NCBI RefSeq assembly: GCF_025195095.1
Contig: NZ_JANAVZ010000010.1
Coordinates: 1 to 64,000, forward strand
DNA length: 64,000 bases
Direction: 5' to 3'
DNA from: Paracoccus maritimus
Lineage (GTDB): Bacteria; Pseudomonadota; Alphaproteobacteria; Rhodobacterales; Rhodobacteraceae
Each line of letters begins with the position of its first letter. Position 1 is the stretch's first letter. The notes under the pieces are model-generated. The model worked only from the letters and a program-made list of their open reading frames with translations. It was not told where the DNA came from and did no database searches. This document shows, piece by piece, positions 16,932 through 26,544 of this stretch. The translations under genes and the position numbers were made by a program.

Positions 16932-19115
16932 ATGGCAGAGAAACGTGTGAGCGTCCGCCTCGCGGCGGTGGGCGGACGGCAGGTGCGCGCCGAGCTGGAA
17001 GGTGTGGGCGAGGCCGGATCGCGCGGCTTCGGGCGCCTGTCGCGCGAGATGGAGGCGGCGAATGCCCGCATGGCCGGGTTCACGCGGAAGGTCGGTGTCG
17101 CGGCTGCCGCAGCCGTCGCCGCTGCTACGGCCGCCGGCATCGCCATGGTCCGGTCCGGGCTCCAGACCGTGGACGCGCAGGCGAAGCTGGCTCAGTCGCT
17201 CGGAACGACTGTGGCCTCGATCCAGACGCTGGAGCGCGCCGGCGAACTGGCCGGCGTGTCGATGTCCGGCATCGAACAGGCGACCAAGGATCTGACGCGG
17301 CGTCTGAGCCAGGCAGCGGCGGGCGGCGGCCCGGCCGCCGATGCGCTGGAACGGCTGGGGCTGACCGCGAACGATCTGCTGGCCCTGCCGCTCGACCAGC
17401 GCGTCGGCGCGATCAATACCGCCATCGAAGCCTTCGTGCAGGTGGCCGAGCGTGCGGCCGTCGCGGGCCAGCTCTTCGGTGAAGAGGGTTCCATTGCCAT
17501 GGCGCGCATCGACACCGCGACCTTGCGGCAGGCGACGGAAGATGTCCGAGCCTTCGGGGTCGTGGTCTCGGAACAGGATGCCGACCGGATCGAGCGGACG
17601 AACGACGCGATCTCCCGGCTGGCTCTCGTCTGGCGGGGTCTGTCGAACCAGCTGGCGGTGGCTGCCGCACCTGCCCTCGAAGCCGTCGCCGATGCCATGG
17701 CAGCGCTGGCCAGACGCACCGGGACGCTGGGGATGGCGATCTCTGGCCTCTTCAACCAGATCGGCAGGCTCTCCACCTATGCCGCTAGCTTCGCCGGTTT
17801 GATGGCGGGACGCTGGGTGGCCGGGCTGGCTGCGGCGGCACTCTCCGTTCGCGGTCTCGCCACCGCACTTGTTTTGCTGCGCGGGGCGCTGATCCGCACC
17901 GGCATCGGCGCACTGATCGTCGGGGCGGGCGAGCTGGTCTATCAGTTCACGAGATTGGTCAAAGGCGCCGGCGGTTTCGGCAACGCCATGACGCTGATGG
18001 GCGATGTGGCCAGGGCCGTCTGGGACGGCATCAAGGTAACTGCCATGTCCTTCGCTGACGATTTCCGCGCCATGCAATCGGAGATCGAGGCGATCTGGAC
18101 GCGGCTGATGGCCTTCCTCGCCGGGAAATGGGCGGATTTTCTGGGAATGATCGCGCCGACCTTCAATAAGGTCGCCGAAGAGATCGGCTCGGACACGCGG
18201 ATCGATGTTTTTGAAGCGCTGGGCCGGGCATCGATTCTGGAGCATTCGGCCAGTAACTCCGCCCATATGGCCGGCCGCTATCGCAACCGCGCCAGTTCCA
18301 GCCGTGCCTCGGCCTTCAATGGCGTCGGCCCGGCCATGGACGCGTTGCGCGCCGCGATGGCAGGCGGCGAGGATGATGCCGGTGGCGCGGCGCTGGAGGT
18401 GGCGACCGAAGCCGCCGGGCGTTACGAGGATGCGCTGGGCGAGGTGGAAACCGCCGCCATCGGCGCGGGCGCTGCTGCCGAGGAAGCCGGAGCCGCGAGC
18501 AAGGCAGCGGCAGAAGAGGCAAAACCTGCGACCGAGGCCACGGCCACCGGCTGGAAGGCCGTCACCGAGGCCCTGTCGGATTATGCGAAGAAAGCAAAGG
18601 ACGTCGGTGCCGATATCGGTCAGGCACTGGTCAGCGCCTTTCAGAGCGCCGAGAACGCGGTCGGGGAATTCGTGAAGACCGGGAAGCTCGATTTTCGCGA
18701 TCTGGTGACCTCGCTGCTGGCTGATCTCTCGAAGCTGGCCGCAAGGCGCTTTCTTCTGGGTCCGATTGCCAATGCGCTTTCGGGCGCGCTGGGCGGCGCA
18801 GGCGGGATTTTTGCCAGCATCATGCACACGGGCGGCATGGTCGGTGCGGCAGGTCCCGGCCGCATGGTCCCGGCACTGCCCTTTGCCGGGGCACCGCGCA
18901 TGCATGCTGGTGGCATGGTCGGCCTCAGACATGACGAGGTACCGGCCATCCTGCAGCGTGGGGAGAGGGTGCTGTCCCGCCGCGAGGCGCAGGATTACGG
19001 CAATGGCGTCACGGTGAACATCAACACCCGCGACGCGGAAAGCTTCCGGCAGTCCCGCACCCAGATCGCGGCCGATATCGCCCGTGCCGTCTCGCTCGGT
19101 CGGCGTAGCCTCTGA
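16932..19115 (+). CDS. Tail tape measure protein
   Basis: A 727-aa protein that sets tail length. The N-terminus (MAEKRVSVRLAAVGGRQVRA) leads into long helical repeats (GLQTVDAQAKLAQSLGTTVA, RAGELAGVSMSGIEQATKDL) typical of lambda-family tape measures. A hydrophobic central region follows (AAALSVRGLATALVLLRGAL). The C-terminus (DLVTSLLADLSKLAARRFLL, then EVPAILQRGERVLSRREAQD) is the usual processed end of Rhodobacteraceae siphophage tape measures. A 2.2-kb gene predicts a tail of roughly 110 nm using the usual 0.15 nm per residue. Confidence 0.9.
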   Translation: MAEKRVSVRLAAVGGRQVRAELEGVGEAGSRGFGRLSREMEAANARMAGFTRKVGVAAAAAVAAATAAGIAMVRSGLQTVDAQAKLAQSLGTTVASIQTLERAGELAGVSMSGIEQATKDLTRRLSQAAAGGGPAADALERLGLTANDLLALPLDQRVGAINTAIEAFVQVAERAAVAGQLFGEEGSIAMARIDTATLRQATEDVRAFGVVVSEQDADRIERTNDAISRLALVWRGLSNQLAVAAAPALEAVADAMAALARRTGTLGMAISGLFNQIGRLSTYAASFAGLMAGRWVAGLAAAALSVRGLATALVLLRGALIRTGIGALIVGAGELVYQFTRLVKGAGGFGNAMTLMGDVARAVWDGIKVTAMSFADDFRAMQSEIEAIWTRLMAFLAGKWADFLGMIAPTFNKVAEEIGSDTRIDVFEALGRASILEHSASNSAHMAGRYRNRASSSRASAFNGVGPAMDALRAAMAGGEDDAGGAALEVATEAAGRYEDALGEVETAAIGAGAAAEEAGAASKAAAEEAKPATEATATGWKAVTEALSDYAKKAKDVGADIGQALVSAFQSAENAVGEFVKTGKLDFRDLVTSLLADLSKLAARRFLLGPIANALSGALGGAGGIFASIMHTGGMVGAAGPGRMVPALPFAGAPRMHAGGMVGLRHDEVPAILQRGERVLSRREAQDYGNGVTVNINTRDAESFRQSRTQIAADIARAVSLGRRSL

Positions 19116-19143
19116 CACATCCACCACGAAAGAAACGCGCAAG

Positions 19144-19770
19144 ATGGCATTCCACGAGGTCCGGTTTCCGGACACTATCAGCCGCAGCGCGCGTGGCGGG
19201 CCGGAGCGGCGCACCCAGATCGTCGAACTGGCGAGCGGCGACGAGGAGCGCAACGCCAGTTGGGCCAACAGTCGGCGGCGCTATGATGTCAGCTATGGCA
19301 TCCGCCGCGCCGACGATCTGGCGGCGGTGGTGGCCTTTTTCGAGGCACGGAACGGCAGGCTTTATGGCTTTCGGTTCAAGGACTGGGCGGATCATCGGTC
19401 ATGTCTGCCTTCCCGGACCCCGTCACCGACCGATCAGCAGATCGGCACAGGCGATGGTGTCACGACCAATTTCCAGCTGGTCAAACGCTATGCCTCGGGC
19501 GGGCAGTCCTGGACCCGGGCGATCACCAAGCCGGTCGCGGGCACCGTCCAGATCGCCCTGAATGGCGTCCCGCAGCCCGGCGGGTGGTCGGTCGATCATC
19601 AAACCGGCCTCGTCAGCTTCGACATCGCGCCGTCCTCTGGCATCCTCATCACCGCCGGGTTCGAATTCGACGTGCCGGTCCGCTTCGACAGCGACGCGCT
19701 GGATGTGACGCTGGATATCGAACGACTGGGCTCCATCACCTCCATTCCCCTGCTGGAGATCCGGCGATGA
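19144..19770 (+). CDS. Tail tip protein, DUF2460 (GTA g12-like)
   Basis: A 208-aa distal tail protein. It begins MAFHEVRFPDTISRSARGGP, with GGAVRRT-like residues as in DUF2460 and the motif GRLYGFRFKDWADHRSC. It opens the four-gene block DUF2460, DUF2163, NlpC/P60 and tip protein, the same order as the tail tip of the Rhodobacter gene transfer agent and many alphaproteobacterial siphophages. The start at 19144 is chosen because family members begin MAFHE. It overlaps the next gene by four bases. Confidence 0.88.
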   Translation: MAFHEVRFPDTISRSARGGPERRTQIVELASGDEERNASWANSRRRYDVSYGIRRADDLAAVVAFFEARNGRLYGFRFKDWADHRSCLPSRTPSPTDQQIGTGDGVTTNFQLVKRYASGGQSWTRAITKPVAGTVQIALNGVPQPGGWSVDHQTGLVSFDIAPSSGILITAGFEFDVPVRFDSDALDVTLDIERLGSITSIPLLEIRR

Positions 19771-20651
19771 AGACAATCCCGCCCGCATTGCAGACCCATC
19801 TCGACAGCGGCACCACGACGCTCGCCTGGTGCTGGCGCATCGCCCGCGCCGATGGTCTGGCTTTTGGTTTCACCGATCACGACCGGGCGCTGGTGTTCGA
19901 TGGCACAGAATTCGAACCGGAAAGCGGGCTGACAGCGAGCGAGATCCGGTCCGGCGCCGATCTCTCGGTCGATGCGCAGGACGCGGCAGGCGCGCTGCGC
20001 TCCGACCGGATTTCTGAGGCCGATATTCTGGATGGACGCTGGGACAATGCCGGGGTCGAGCTCTGGCGGGTCAACTGGCAAGCGCCGGGCCAACGGGTGC
20101 TGATGCGGCGTGGCGCCATCGGTCAGATAAGGCGCGGACGACATGCCTTCGTGGCCGAGATCCGGTCGATGTCCCATATCCTCGGCCAGACCGTCGGGCG
20201 GACATTTCAGGCCAGCTGCGACGCGGCGCTGGGCGATGCCCGCTGCGGCGTCGATCTGGAGGATCCGGCCTATCGGGGCGCGGGCACCGTGATCGACGGG
20301 TTGCGCGACCGGGCCTTTGCCGCCTCCGGGCTCGGTGGCTTTGCCCCCGGCTGGTTCCGCTTCGGCATGCTGGACTGGACCACCGGCCCCAATGCCGGAC
20401 GGCGGGCCGAGGTTCTGGGTCATGACCGCAGCGATGGCATTGCCGTCCTGACACTGCTGGAAGCGCCGATCCGGGCGTTTGGCGCTGGTGACAGCTTCAC
20501 CATCCACGCCGGTTGCGACAAGCGCGTCACCACCTGCGCCCGGAAATTCGGGAACGTCGTCAACTTCCGGGGCTTTCCGCACATCCCCGGCCAGGACACC
20601 ATCCTGCGCTATGCCTCGCAGGACGGTGGTCATAACGGAGGTGTGCTGTGA
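19767..20651 (+). CDS. Tail tip hub protein, DUF2163 (GTA g13-like)
   Basis: A 294-aa protein with both DUF2163 halves. The N-terminal part has TTTLAWCWRIARADGLAFGF followed by TDHDRAL. The C-terminal phage_BR0599-like part has CGVDLEDPAYRGAGTV and HAGCDKRVTTCARKFGNVVN, with the typical cysteines of an iron-sulfur-binding hub as described for the RcGTA homologue. It forms the distal tail hub. Coupled by ATGA overlap upstream and GTGA overlap downstream. Confidence 0.88.
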   Translation: MKTIPPALQTHLDSGTTTLAWCWRIARADGLAFGFTDHDRALVFDGTEFEPESGLTASEIRSGADLSVDAQDAAGALRSDRISEADILDGRWDNAGVELWRVNWQAPGQRVLMRRGAIGQIRRGRHAFVAEIRSMSHILGQTVGRTFQASCDAALGDARCGVDLEDPAYRGAGTVIDGLRDRAFAASGLGGFAPGWFRFGMLDWTTGPNAGRRAEVLGHDRSDGIAVLTLLEAPIRAFGAGDSFTIHAGCDKRVTTCARKFGNVVNFRGFPHIPGQDTILRYASQDGGHNGGVL

Positions 20652-21094
20652 CCCGGCCGCAAAACGCCGCCGATCCCGACCGCATCATCGCCGCCGCGCG
20701 CAGCTGGCTGGGCACGCCCTATCACGATCAGGCCAGCCTGAAGGGCGTCGGCTGCGACTGCCTCGGGCTGGCGCGCGGCGTCTGGCGGGACGTGGTGGGC
20801 GACGAACCATTCCCGATCCCACCCTATAGCCGCGACTGGGGCGAGACGGGATGCACCGAGGTTTTGGCCGAGGGTGCGCGACGGATGATGATCGAGATCG
20901 ATCCGCGCGACGCCATACCCGGTGCCCTCGTCCTGTTCCGGATGCGCCCCGGCGCCATCGCCAAACACGTTGGCATCCTGACCCCGCCTGACCGCTTCAT
21001 TCACGCCTATGAGCGGCTGGGCGTCATCGAAGAACCCCAGACACCAGCCTGGCGCCGCCGCATCGGTTTCGCCTTCCTCTTCCCCAGCATCTGA
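20648..21094 (+). CDS. NlpC/P60-family tail peptidase (GTA g14-like)
   Basis: A 148-aa cell-wall peptidase in the tail tip. The catalytic Cys is in LKGVGCDCLGLARGVWRDV, and the His is in AIAKHVGILTPPDRFIHAY. It starts with GTG at 20648, with GGAGG upstream, so translation is coupled to the DUF2163 gene. The enzyme cuts peptidoglycan cross-links so the tail tube can enter during infection. Confidence 0.88.
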   Translation: MTRPQNAADPDRIIAAARSWLGTPYHDQASLKGVGCDCLGLARGVWRDVVGDEPFPIPPYSRDWGETGCTEVLAEGARRMMIEIDPRDAIPGALVLFRMRPGAIAKHVGILTPPDRFIHAYERLGVIEEPQTPAWRRRIGFAFLFPSI

Positions 21095-21103
21095 GACTTT
21101 TCC

Positions 21104-24100
21104 ATGGCAACTTTAGTTCTCGCCTCGGTTGGCGCCACGATTGGCGGCGGCTTTGGCGGCGCGATCCTCGGTTTTTCCGGCGCTGCCATCGGCGGCATGA
21201 TCGGATCGACCATCGGCGCGGCCGTGGACAGCTGGATCATCTCCTCCCTCGCCCCGGCCCAGCGCATCGAAGGGGCACGGCTCGACAATCTGCGCATCAC
21301 CGCCTCGACCGAAGGAGCGGTCATCCCACGCGTCTTCGGCCGCATGCGCATGGGTGGGAACATCGTCTGGGCCACCGATTTCCGCGAGGAGACCCGCACC
21401 AGCCGTCAGGGCGGCGGCAAAGGTGGCGGGCCGAAGGCCGAGACCACCGAATATCTCTATTATGCGTCTTTCGCCGTGGCACTGGCCGAGGGCGAGATCA
21501 CCGGCATCGGCCGCATCTGGGCCGATGGCAAGCCTTTGGACACATCCGGCCTCACCTGGCGCTGGTATCCGGGGTCAGAGACGCAGGAGCCGGACCCCTT
21601 CATCGTCGCCACGATGGGGACTGATGCGACGCCGGCCTATCGCGGCACCGCCTATGTCATCTTCGAAGATCTGCCGCTCAACGACTATGGCAATCGCCTG
21701 CCGCAGCTGAGCTTCGAGGTCTTCCGGCCGCTGGCCGATCCTGACACGGCCGAAGGCCTGACCCGCGCCGTAACCCTGGTCCCGGCCTCGGGCGAGTTCA
21801 CCTACGCAGCGGAACCGGTGCGAAAGGGAGGCGGAGGCACCACCTCGGCCGAGAACCTGAATGCGACGCCGGGCAGCCCGGACATGATCGTGGCGCTGGA
21901 CAGGTTGCAGGCCATGGCCCCGAAGGTCGAAAGCGTCAGCCTCGTCGTGGCTTGGTTCGGCAATGATCTGCGTTGCGGGCATTGCACCATTCGGCCCGGC
22001 GTCGAGGTGGCCGAGAAGGCAAGCAGTCCGAAGACATGGTCCGTGAATGGCATCGCTCGCGATCAGGCGCATCTGGTCAGCCGTGACGCCGAAGATCGTC
22101 CCATCTATGGCGGCACGCCCGCCGATTTCGCGGTGGTGCAGGCGATCCGGGAGATGAAGGCGCGCGGGTTGCGCGTCACCTTCTATCCCTTCATTCTGAT
22201 GGATGTCCCACCGGGCAACGCGCTGCCGGACCCCTATTCGGACCATGCCGCCGGGATGGGCCAGCCCGCCTTCCCCTGGCGTGGACGGATCACCTGTTCG
22301 CCCGCCGCCGGTCAGGCCGGAAGCGTCGACAAGACAGCGACAGCCGGGGATCAGGTGGCAGCGTTCTTCGGCAGCGCCAGTGTGGGCGATTTCACCATTA
22401 GCGGCGCCGAGGTGCGCTGGACCGGCGATCCGGGCGACCACGGGCTGCGGCGCATGGTGCTGCATTACGCCCATCTCTGCGCGACAGTCGGCGGGGTCGA
22501 TGCCTTCCTGATCGGATCGGAGATGCGCGGACTGACCACGATCCGATCCAGCGGCAACAGTTATCCGGCCGTCGCGGCGTTTCGGGCGCTGGCCGCCGAT
22601 GTGCGCGCCATCCTCGGACCCGCCAGGAAGATCAGCTATGCCGCCGACTGGTCGGAGTATTTCGGGCATCAGCCATCCGATGGCAGCGGTGATGTGGTCT
22701 TCCATCTCGATCCGCTCTGGGCGGACCCGGCCATCGATTTCATCGGCATTGACAACTACCTGCCGCTCTCGGACTGGCGCGACGGATTCGATCACCTGGA
22801 TGCGCAAGAGGGCTGGCCCGCGATCCATGACCGGGCCTATCTGCAGTCGAACATTGCCCGTGGCGAGGGCTATGACTGGTTCTATGCTTCGAGCACGGAC
22901 CGCGCGGCACAGGTCCGGACCCCGATCACGGACGGTGCCTATAACAAGCCATGGGTCTTCCGGTCGAAGGATCTGCGCTCTTGGTGGTCGAACCGGCATT
23001 ACGACCGGCCGGGCGGCGTCGAGATTACGACACCGACGCCATGGCTGCCGCAATCGAAGCCGATCCGTTTCACCGAACTCGGCTGCCCGGCCATTGACCG
23101 CGGCACCAACCAGCCCAATGTCTTCTACGACCCGAAGTCATCCGAAAGCTTCGTGCCGTACCATTCGCGCGGCTGGCGGGATGACGCGATTCAGCGCGCC
23201 TATCTTGAGGCGACATATCTGTTCTGGGGTAAGGCCTCGAACAATCCGGTCTCGACGCAATATGCGGGCCGCATGGTCGACGTTTCCGAATGCGCCGCCT
23301 GGACCTGGGATGCCCGGCCCTATCCCTTCTTTCCCGCTCTCAGCGATGTCTGGACAGATGGCGCGAACTGGCGCCTCGGCCATTGGCTGACCGGACGGCT
23401 GGGTGCGGTGTCATTGGCGGCTCTCGTCCGCCATCTCTGCCTCCTCGCGGGACTGCCGGAAGCCCGCATCGACGTCTCAGGACTCTGGGGCGCCGCCGAG
23501 GGCTATGCCATCACCGCGCTGGAAAGCCCCCGCGCCTCGATCACCACACTGGCACGACATTTCGGCTTCGATGCGGTCGAGAGCGAGGGTGTCATCCGTT
23601 TTGTCATGCGCGGCCGGGCACCGGTCAATACCATCGCCCATGACAATCTGGTCGCGGGCAACACGGACGGCGAGGCGATCGAACTGACCTGGGCGCAGGA
23701 GACCGAGCTGCCGCAGGCGCTCAAATGGCAGGTGGCCCGGGCCGATGAGGATTATGACGCGGCGCTTGTCGAGACGTCCCGCATTACCGTCGACACCAGC
23801 CGCATCGCCTCTGAGAGCTTTCCGATGGCCGTGCCGCCCGAAGAGGCCGAACGCCGCTGCCGTCGGGCATTGCAGGAAGCCTGGGCGGGTCGGGAAAGCG
23901 CGGTGTTTCGATTGCCGCCCTCAAAGCTGTCGCTTGACCCGGCCGATGTCATCGCCCTGACCCACGACGGACGCCAGCAGCAGTTCCGCCTGACGGCAGT
24001 GGCCGATGCCGAAGCGCGTGGCATCGAGGCTGTGCGCCAGGATCGGGAGGCCTATGATCTGCCGCCCGGCGCCGAGCGACCGGCGACCCTGCCCCGCGCC

Positions 24101-25069
24101 GTCACATTCGGACCGCCGGAAGTCATCCTGCTCGATCTTCCGCAGCTTCGGGACGATGTTCCCGCGCATCAGCCCCTGATTGCGGCCACCGCAAAACCAT
24201 GGCCCGGCGCGCTGGCCGTCTATCGCAGCCCCGGCGACGACGGGTTCGAATTGCTGACGACGGTGCGCCGCCGGGCCAATCTCGGGCGGCTTGCCTCGGA
24301 CCTCTGGGCCGGTCCCACTTCCCGCTTCGACATGGGCAATGTCCTCATCCTCGATCTCGCAAGCGGGCAGTTGGAGAGCGTCAGCGATCTGGCGCTGCTC
24401 GGCGGCGCCAATGCGCTGGCGGTGGAAAGCGTGCCGGGGCGCTGGGAGATCGTCCAGGCGGGCCATGCCGAGTTGATCGCGCCGGGGCGATACCGCCTGA
24501 CCCGGCTGCTGCGCGGCCAGCGCGGCACGGAACATGCCATGGGCCATCCCGCCCCGGCCGGGGCGCGGGTGGTTCTGCTGAACGAGGCCCTGACCCCGCT
24601 GCCGATCCCGGAAGCCGATCTCGGCATTCCGTTCAACTGGCGCATCGGTCCCGCCCGCCATCCGGTCAGCAGCGACACCTTCGCCGCCCTTACCTTCGCA
24701 CCCGAGGGCGCTGGGCTGCGACCGTTTGCGCCAGTGCATGTCACCCAGCCATGGCGACAACCACATAGCCCTGGCGATCTGACGATCCGCTGGAAACGCC
24801 GGTCCCGCGACTTGGCCGCCGACAGCTGGCAGGGGATCGAGGTGCCCCTGGGCGAAGAACAGGAAAGCTATGAGGTCCGGATCATGGACGGCAGCACTGT
24901 GCAGCGGACCCTGACCAGTAATGCGCCCTCGGTCCTATACACCGCCGCACAGCAGATCGCCGATTGGGGCACAGAACTGGCGCCGGGCGACAGCCTGACC
25001 ATCCGCATCTGCCAGCTCTCGGCCCGTATCGGGCGTGGCACCGCCGTCACCACCACCCTTTATCTGTAA
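21104..25069 (+). CDS. Tail tip / host-specificity protein (GTA g15-like, GpJ role)
   Basis: A 1321-aa protein. The N-terminus (LASVGATIGGGFGGAILGFS) is a glycine-rich hydrophobic segment typical of phage tip proteins. Residues ~250-620 look like the glycoside-hydrolase-like TIM barrel of GTA g15 (VESVSLVVAWFGNDLRCGHC, ADWSEYFGHQPSDGSGDVVF, WADPAIDFIGIDNYLPLSDW). The region around residues 760-1000 is the phage-tail_3-like hub, and the C-terminus has fibronectin-like beta segments. It carries the tail opening complex and probably contacts the receptor. Largest phage gene here. Confidence 0.88.
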   Translation: MATLVLASVGATIGGGFGGAILGFSGAAIGGMIGSTIGAAVDSWIISSLAPAQRIEGARLDNLRITASTEGAVIPRVFGRMRMGGNIVWATDFREETRTSRQGGGKGGGPKAETTEYLYYASFAVALAEGEITGIGRIWADGKPLDTSGLTWRWYPGSETQEPDPFIVATMGTDATPAYRGTAYVIFEDLPLNDYGNRLPQLSFEVFRPLADPDTAEGLTRAVTLVPASGEFTYAAEPVRKGGGGTTSAENLNATPGSPDMIVALDRLQAMAPKVESVSLVVAWFGNDLRCGHCTIRPGVEVAEKASSPKTWSVNGIARDQAHLVSRDAEDRPIYGGTPADFAVVQAIREMKARGLRVTFYPFILMDVPPGNALPDPYSDHAAGMGQPAFPWRGRITCSPAAGQAGSVDKTATAGDQVAAFFGSASVGDFTISGAEVRWTGDPGDHGLRRMVLHYAHLCATVGGVDAFLIGSEMRGLTTIRSSGNSYPAVAAFRALAADVRAILGPARKISYAADWSEYFGHQPSDGSGDVVFHLDPLWADPAIDFIGIDNYLPLSDWRDGFDHLDAQEGWPAIHDRAYLQSNIARGEGYDWFYASSTDRAAQVRTPITDGAYNKPWVFRSKDLRSWWSNRHYDRPGGVEITTPTPWLPQSKPIRFTELGCPAIDRGTNQPNVFYDPKSSESFVPYHSRGWRDDAIQRAYLEATYLFWGKASNNPVSTQYAGRMVDVSECAAWTWDARPYPFFPALSDVWTDGANWRLGHWLTGRLGAVSLAALVRHLCLLAGLPEARIDVSGLWGAAEGYAITALESPRASITTLARHFGFDAVESEGVIRFVMRGRAPVNTIAHDNLVAGNTDGEAIELTWAQETELPQALKWQVARADEDYDAALVETSRITVDTSRIASESFPMAVPPEEAERRCRRALQEAWAGRESAVFRLPPSKLSLDPADVIALTHDGRQQQFRLTAVADAEARGIEAVRQDREAYDLPPGAERPATLPRAVTFGPPEVILLDLPQLRDDVPAHQPLIAATAKPWPGALAVYRSPGDDGFELLTTVRRRANLGRLASDLWAGPTSRFDMGNVLILDLASGQLESVSDLALLGGANALAVESVPGRWEIVQAGHAELIAPGRYRLTRLLRGQRGTEHAMGHPAPAGARVVLLNEALTPLPIPEADLGIPFNWRIGPARHPVSSDTFAALTFAPEGAGLRPFAPVHVTQPWRQPHSPGDLTIRWKRRSRDLAADSWQGIEVPLGEEQESYEVRIMDGSTVQRTLTSNAPSVLYTAAQQIADWGTELAPGDSLTIRICQLSARIGRGTAVTTTLYL

Positions 25070-25092
25070 GCGAACTCGGAAGATCACCAAAA

Positions 25093-26169
25093 ATGTCCGA
25101 CAGCACGACAAACCTGCTGCTGCCATATCTGATGGCGGCGCAGGCCCAGAAACACGTCACCCATAACGAGGCCCTGCGTCTGCTCGACGGGCTGGTGCAG
25201 CTCACGGTCAAAAGCCGGGTTCTGGCCGCGCCACCGGCAAGTCCGGCCGACGGCGACCGTTACATCGTTGCCCCCGGCGCGACGGGCGGCTGGGCGGGCT
25301 GGGATCTGAACGTGGCCCTCTGGACCGATGGCGCCTGGCTGCGCATGCCGCCGCGTGACGGCTGGCGGGCATGGGTGGAAGACGAGGTGGTTCTGCTGGT
25401 CCGGACTGGCGCAGGCTGGGAACCGGTGATCCCGACTACCCTCGACGATATGACCCGGCTCGGCATCGGCATGGCGGCCAGCGCTGGTTCGCCCTTTTCG
25501 GCCAAGCTGAACAGCGCCCTTTGGACAGCCCTCTATGCCGCCGATGGCGGCAGCGGCGATCTGACCCAGACCCTGAACCGGGAAACGGGCAGTGACGATA
25601 CCGGGCTGATCCTGCAGACCGGGTTTTCCACCCGGGCGCTGATCGGCCTCTTCGGATCGGATCAGCTGCGCATTGCGGTCTCGCCAGATGGGTCGAGTTT
25701 CCGCGATGCGCTGGGCGTCGATCCGGCGACGGGCATCGTGGACCAACCGGACCTGCCGCGTTTCAAGGCCTGGACGAATTACGACAACTATGTCGCCACC
25801 GACAGCTGGACGACGCTCGGGATCAATGTGGCCGAATACAATGACCAGGGCTGCTTTGACGCGGGCACCAATCGCTTCGTCGCGCCGGTCGCGGGGACGT
25901 ATCTTTTCGGCGCGTCGCTTCTCTTCAAGATCAATGCCAGCAGCAATGCCCGGATGCGCGGACGGCTGGTGCTGAACGGGTCGACGGAAATCCGGGGCTC
26001 GTTCGGCGAGATATCCAGCGCGCATGTGTCCGAGGCCACCACCCTCTGGCTGCAGACCATGGTCCCGCTGGATGCGAGCGATACCGTCGCACTGCAGGGC
26101 ACGTTCCGGGCGGCGGATGGGTATTTCGCGGCCGACCACACCACATTCTGGGGAGCGAAGATCGGATGA
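25093..26169 (+). CDS. DUF2793 tail protein with C1q-like C-terminus
   Basis: A 358-aa protein, one ATG upstream rejected because the family begins MSDSTTNLLLPYLMAAQAQK. Residues 1-110 are DUF2793 (HVTHNEALRLLDGLVQLTVK, SPADGDRYIVAPGATGGWAG). The last ~140 residues (FVAPVAGTYLFGASLLFKIN, LWLQTMVPLDASDTVALQGT) read as a C1q/TNF-like jelly roll. C1q-like heads are used as receptor- or glycan-binding tips, so this may be a tail fibre or spike component. It follows the tip gene by 23 bases. Confidence 0.8.
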   Translation: MSDSTTNLLLPYLMAAQAQKHVTHNEALRLLDGLVQLTVKSRVLAAPPASPADGDRYIVAPGATGGWAGWDLNVALWTDGAWLRMPPRDGWRAWVEDEVVLLVRTGAGWEPVIPTTLDDMTRLGIGMAASAGSPFSAKLNSALWTALYAADGGSGDLTQTLNRETGSDDTGLILQTGFSTRALIGLFGSDQLRIAVSPDGSSFRDALGVDPATGIVDQPDLPRFKAWTNYDNYVATDSWTTLGINVAEYNDQGCFDAGTNRFVAPVAGTYLFGASLLFKINASSNARMRGRLVLNGSTEIRGSFGEISSAHVSEATTLWLQTMVPLDASDTVALQGTFRAADGYFAADHTTFWGAKIG

Positions 26170-26453
26170 CACCGAAACGTCTCGATGACATGTTGCAGAT
26201 GAGCGAGAGCGAATTCGAGGAACTGCTGGCGCGCGCCGCGCAGGAAGGCGCACGCAGGGCGCTTGTGGACGCGGGTCTCGATGGCAGGGAAGCGGCCCTC
26301 GATATCCGCGATCTGCGCGCGCTGCTGGAAGGCATCCGCCTGATGCGCCGCACCGCTGCCCAGACCATCATCCGCATGCTGACCGCCGGGCTGATCCTGA
26401 CACTGCTGGCAGGGATTGCCTTGAAGCTGAAACTCTTCGGCGACGGCGGCTGA
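26166..26453 (+). CDS. Small membrane protein (DUF6127-like), lysis-cassette candidate
   Basis: A 95-aa protein with a charged helical N-terminus (MTPKRLDDMLQMSESEFEEL) and one C-terminal transmembrane segment (MLTAGLILTLLAGIALKLKLF). It overlaps the DUF2793 gene by four bases and lies before a terminator-like hairpin and the endolysin. Such proteins are common in this slot in Rhodobacteraceae prophages. A holin-like role is possible, but a single C-terminal membrane helix does not prove it. Confidence 0.65.
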   Translation: MTPKRLDDMLQMSESEFEELLARAAQEGARRALVDAGLDGREAALDIRDLRALLEGIRLMRRTAAQTIIRMLTAGLILTLLAGIALKLKLFGDGG

Positions 26454-26507
26454 GCCGCTGGACGGTAATAGCCGCCTCACCCCTCGCAGACCCATTCACC
26501 CCATCGT

Positions 26508-26529
26508 CCGCCATCCCGGCGGGCTTTTT
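26508..26529 (+). terminator. Rho-independent terminator-like hairpin
   Basis: CCGCC and GGCGG arms enclose a five-base loop and are followed by GCTTTTT. It lies between the structural operon and the endolysin gene and may limit read-through into lysis genes. Confidence 0.6.
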
Positions 26530-26544
26530 CATATCCGGAGGATC

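Noticed and set aside
16599-19268. 889-aa open frame antisense to the tape measure gene
   Set aside because: Low-complexity Arg/Gly/His composition and no ribosome-binding site; the tape measure reading is clear.
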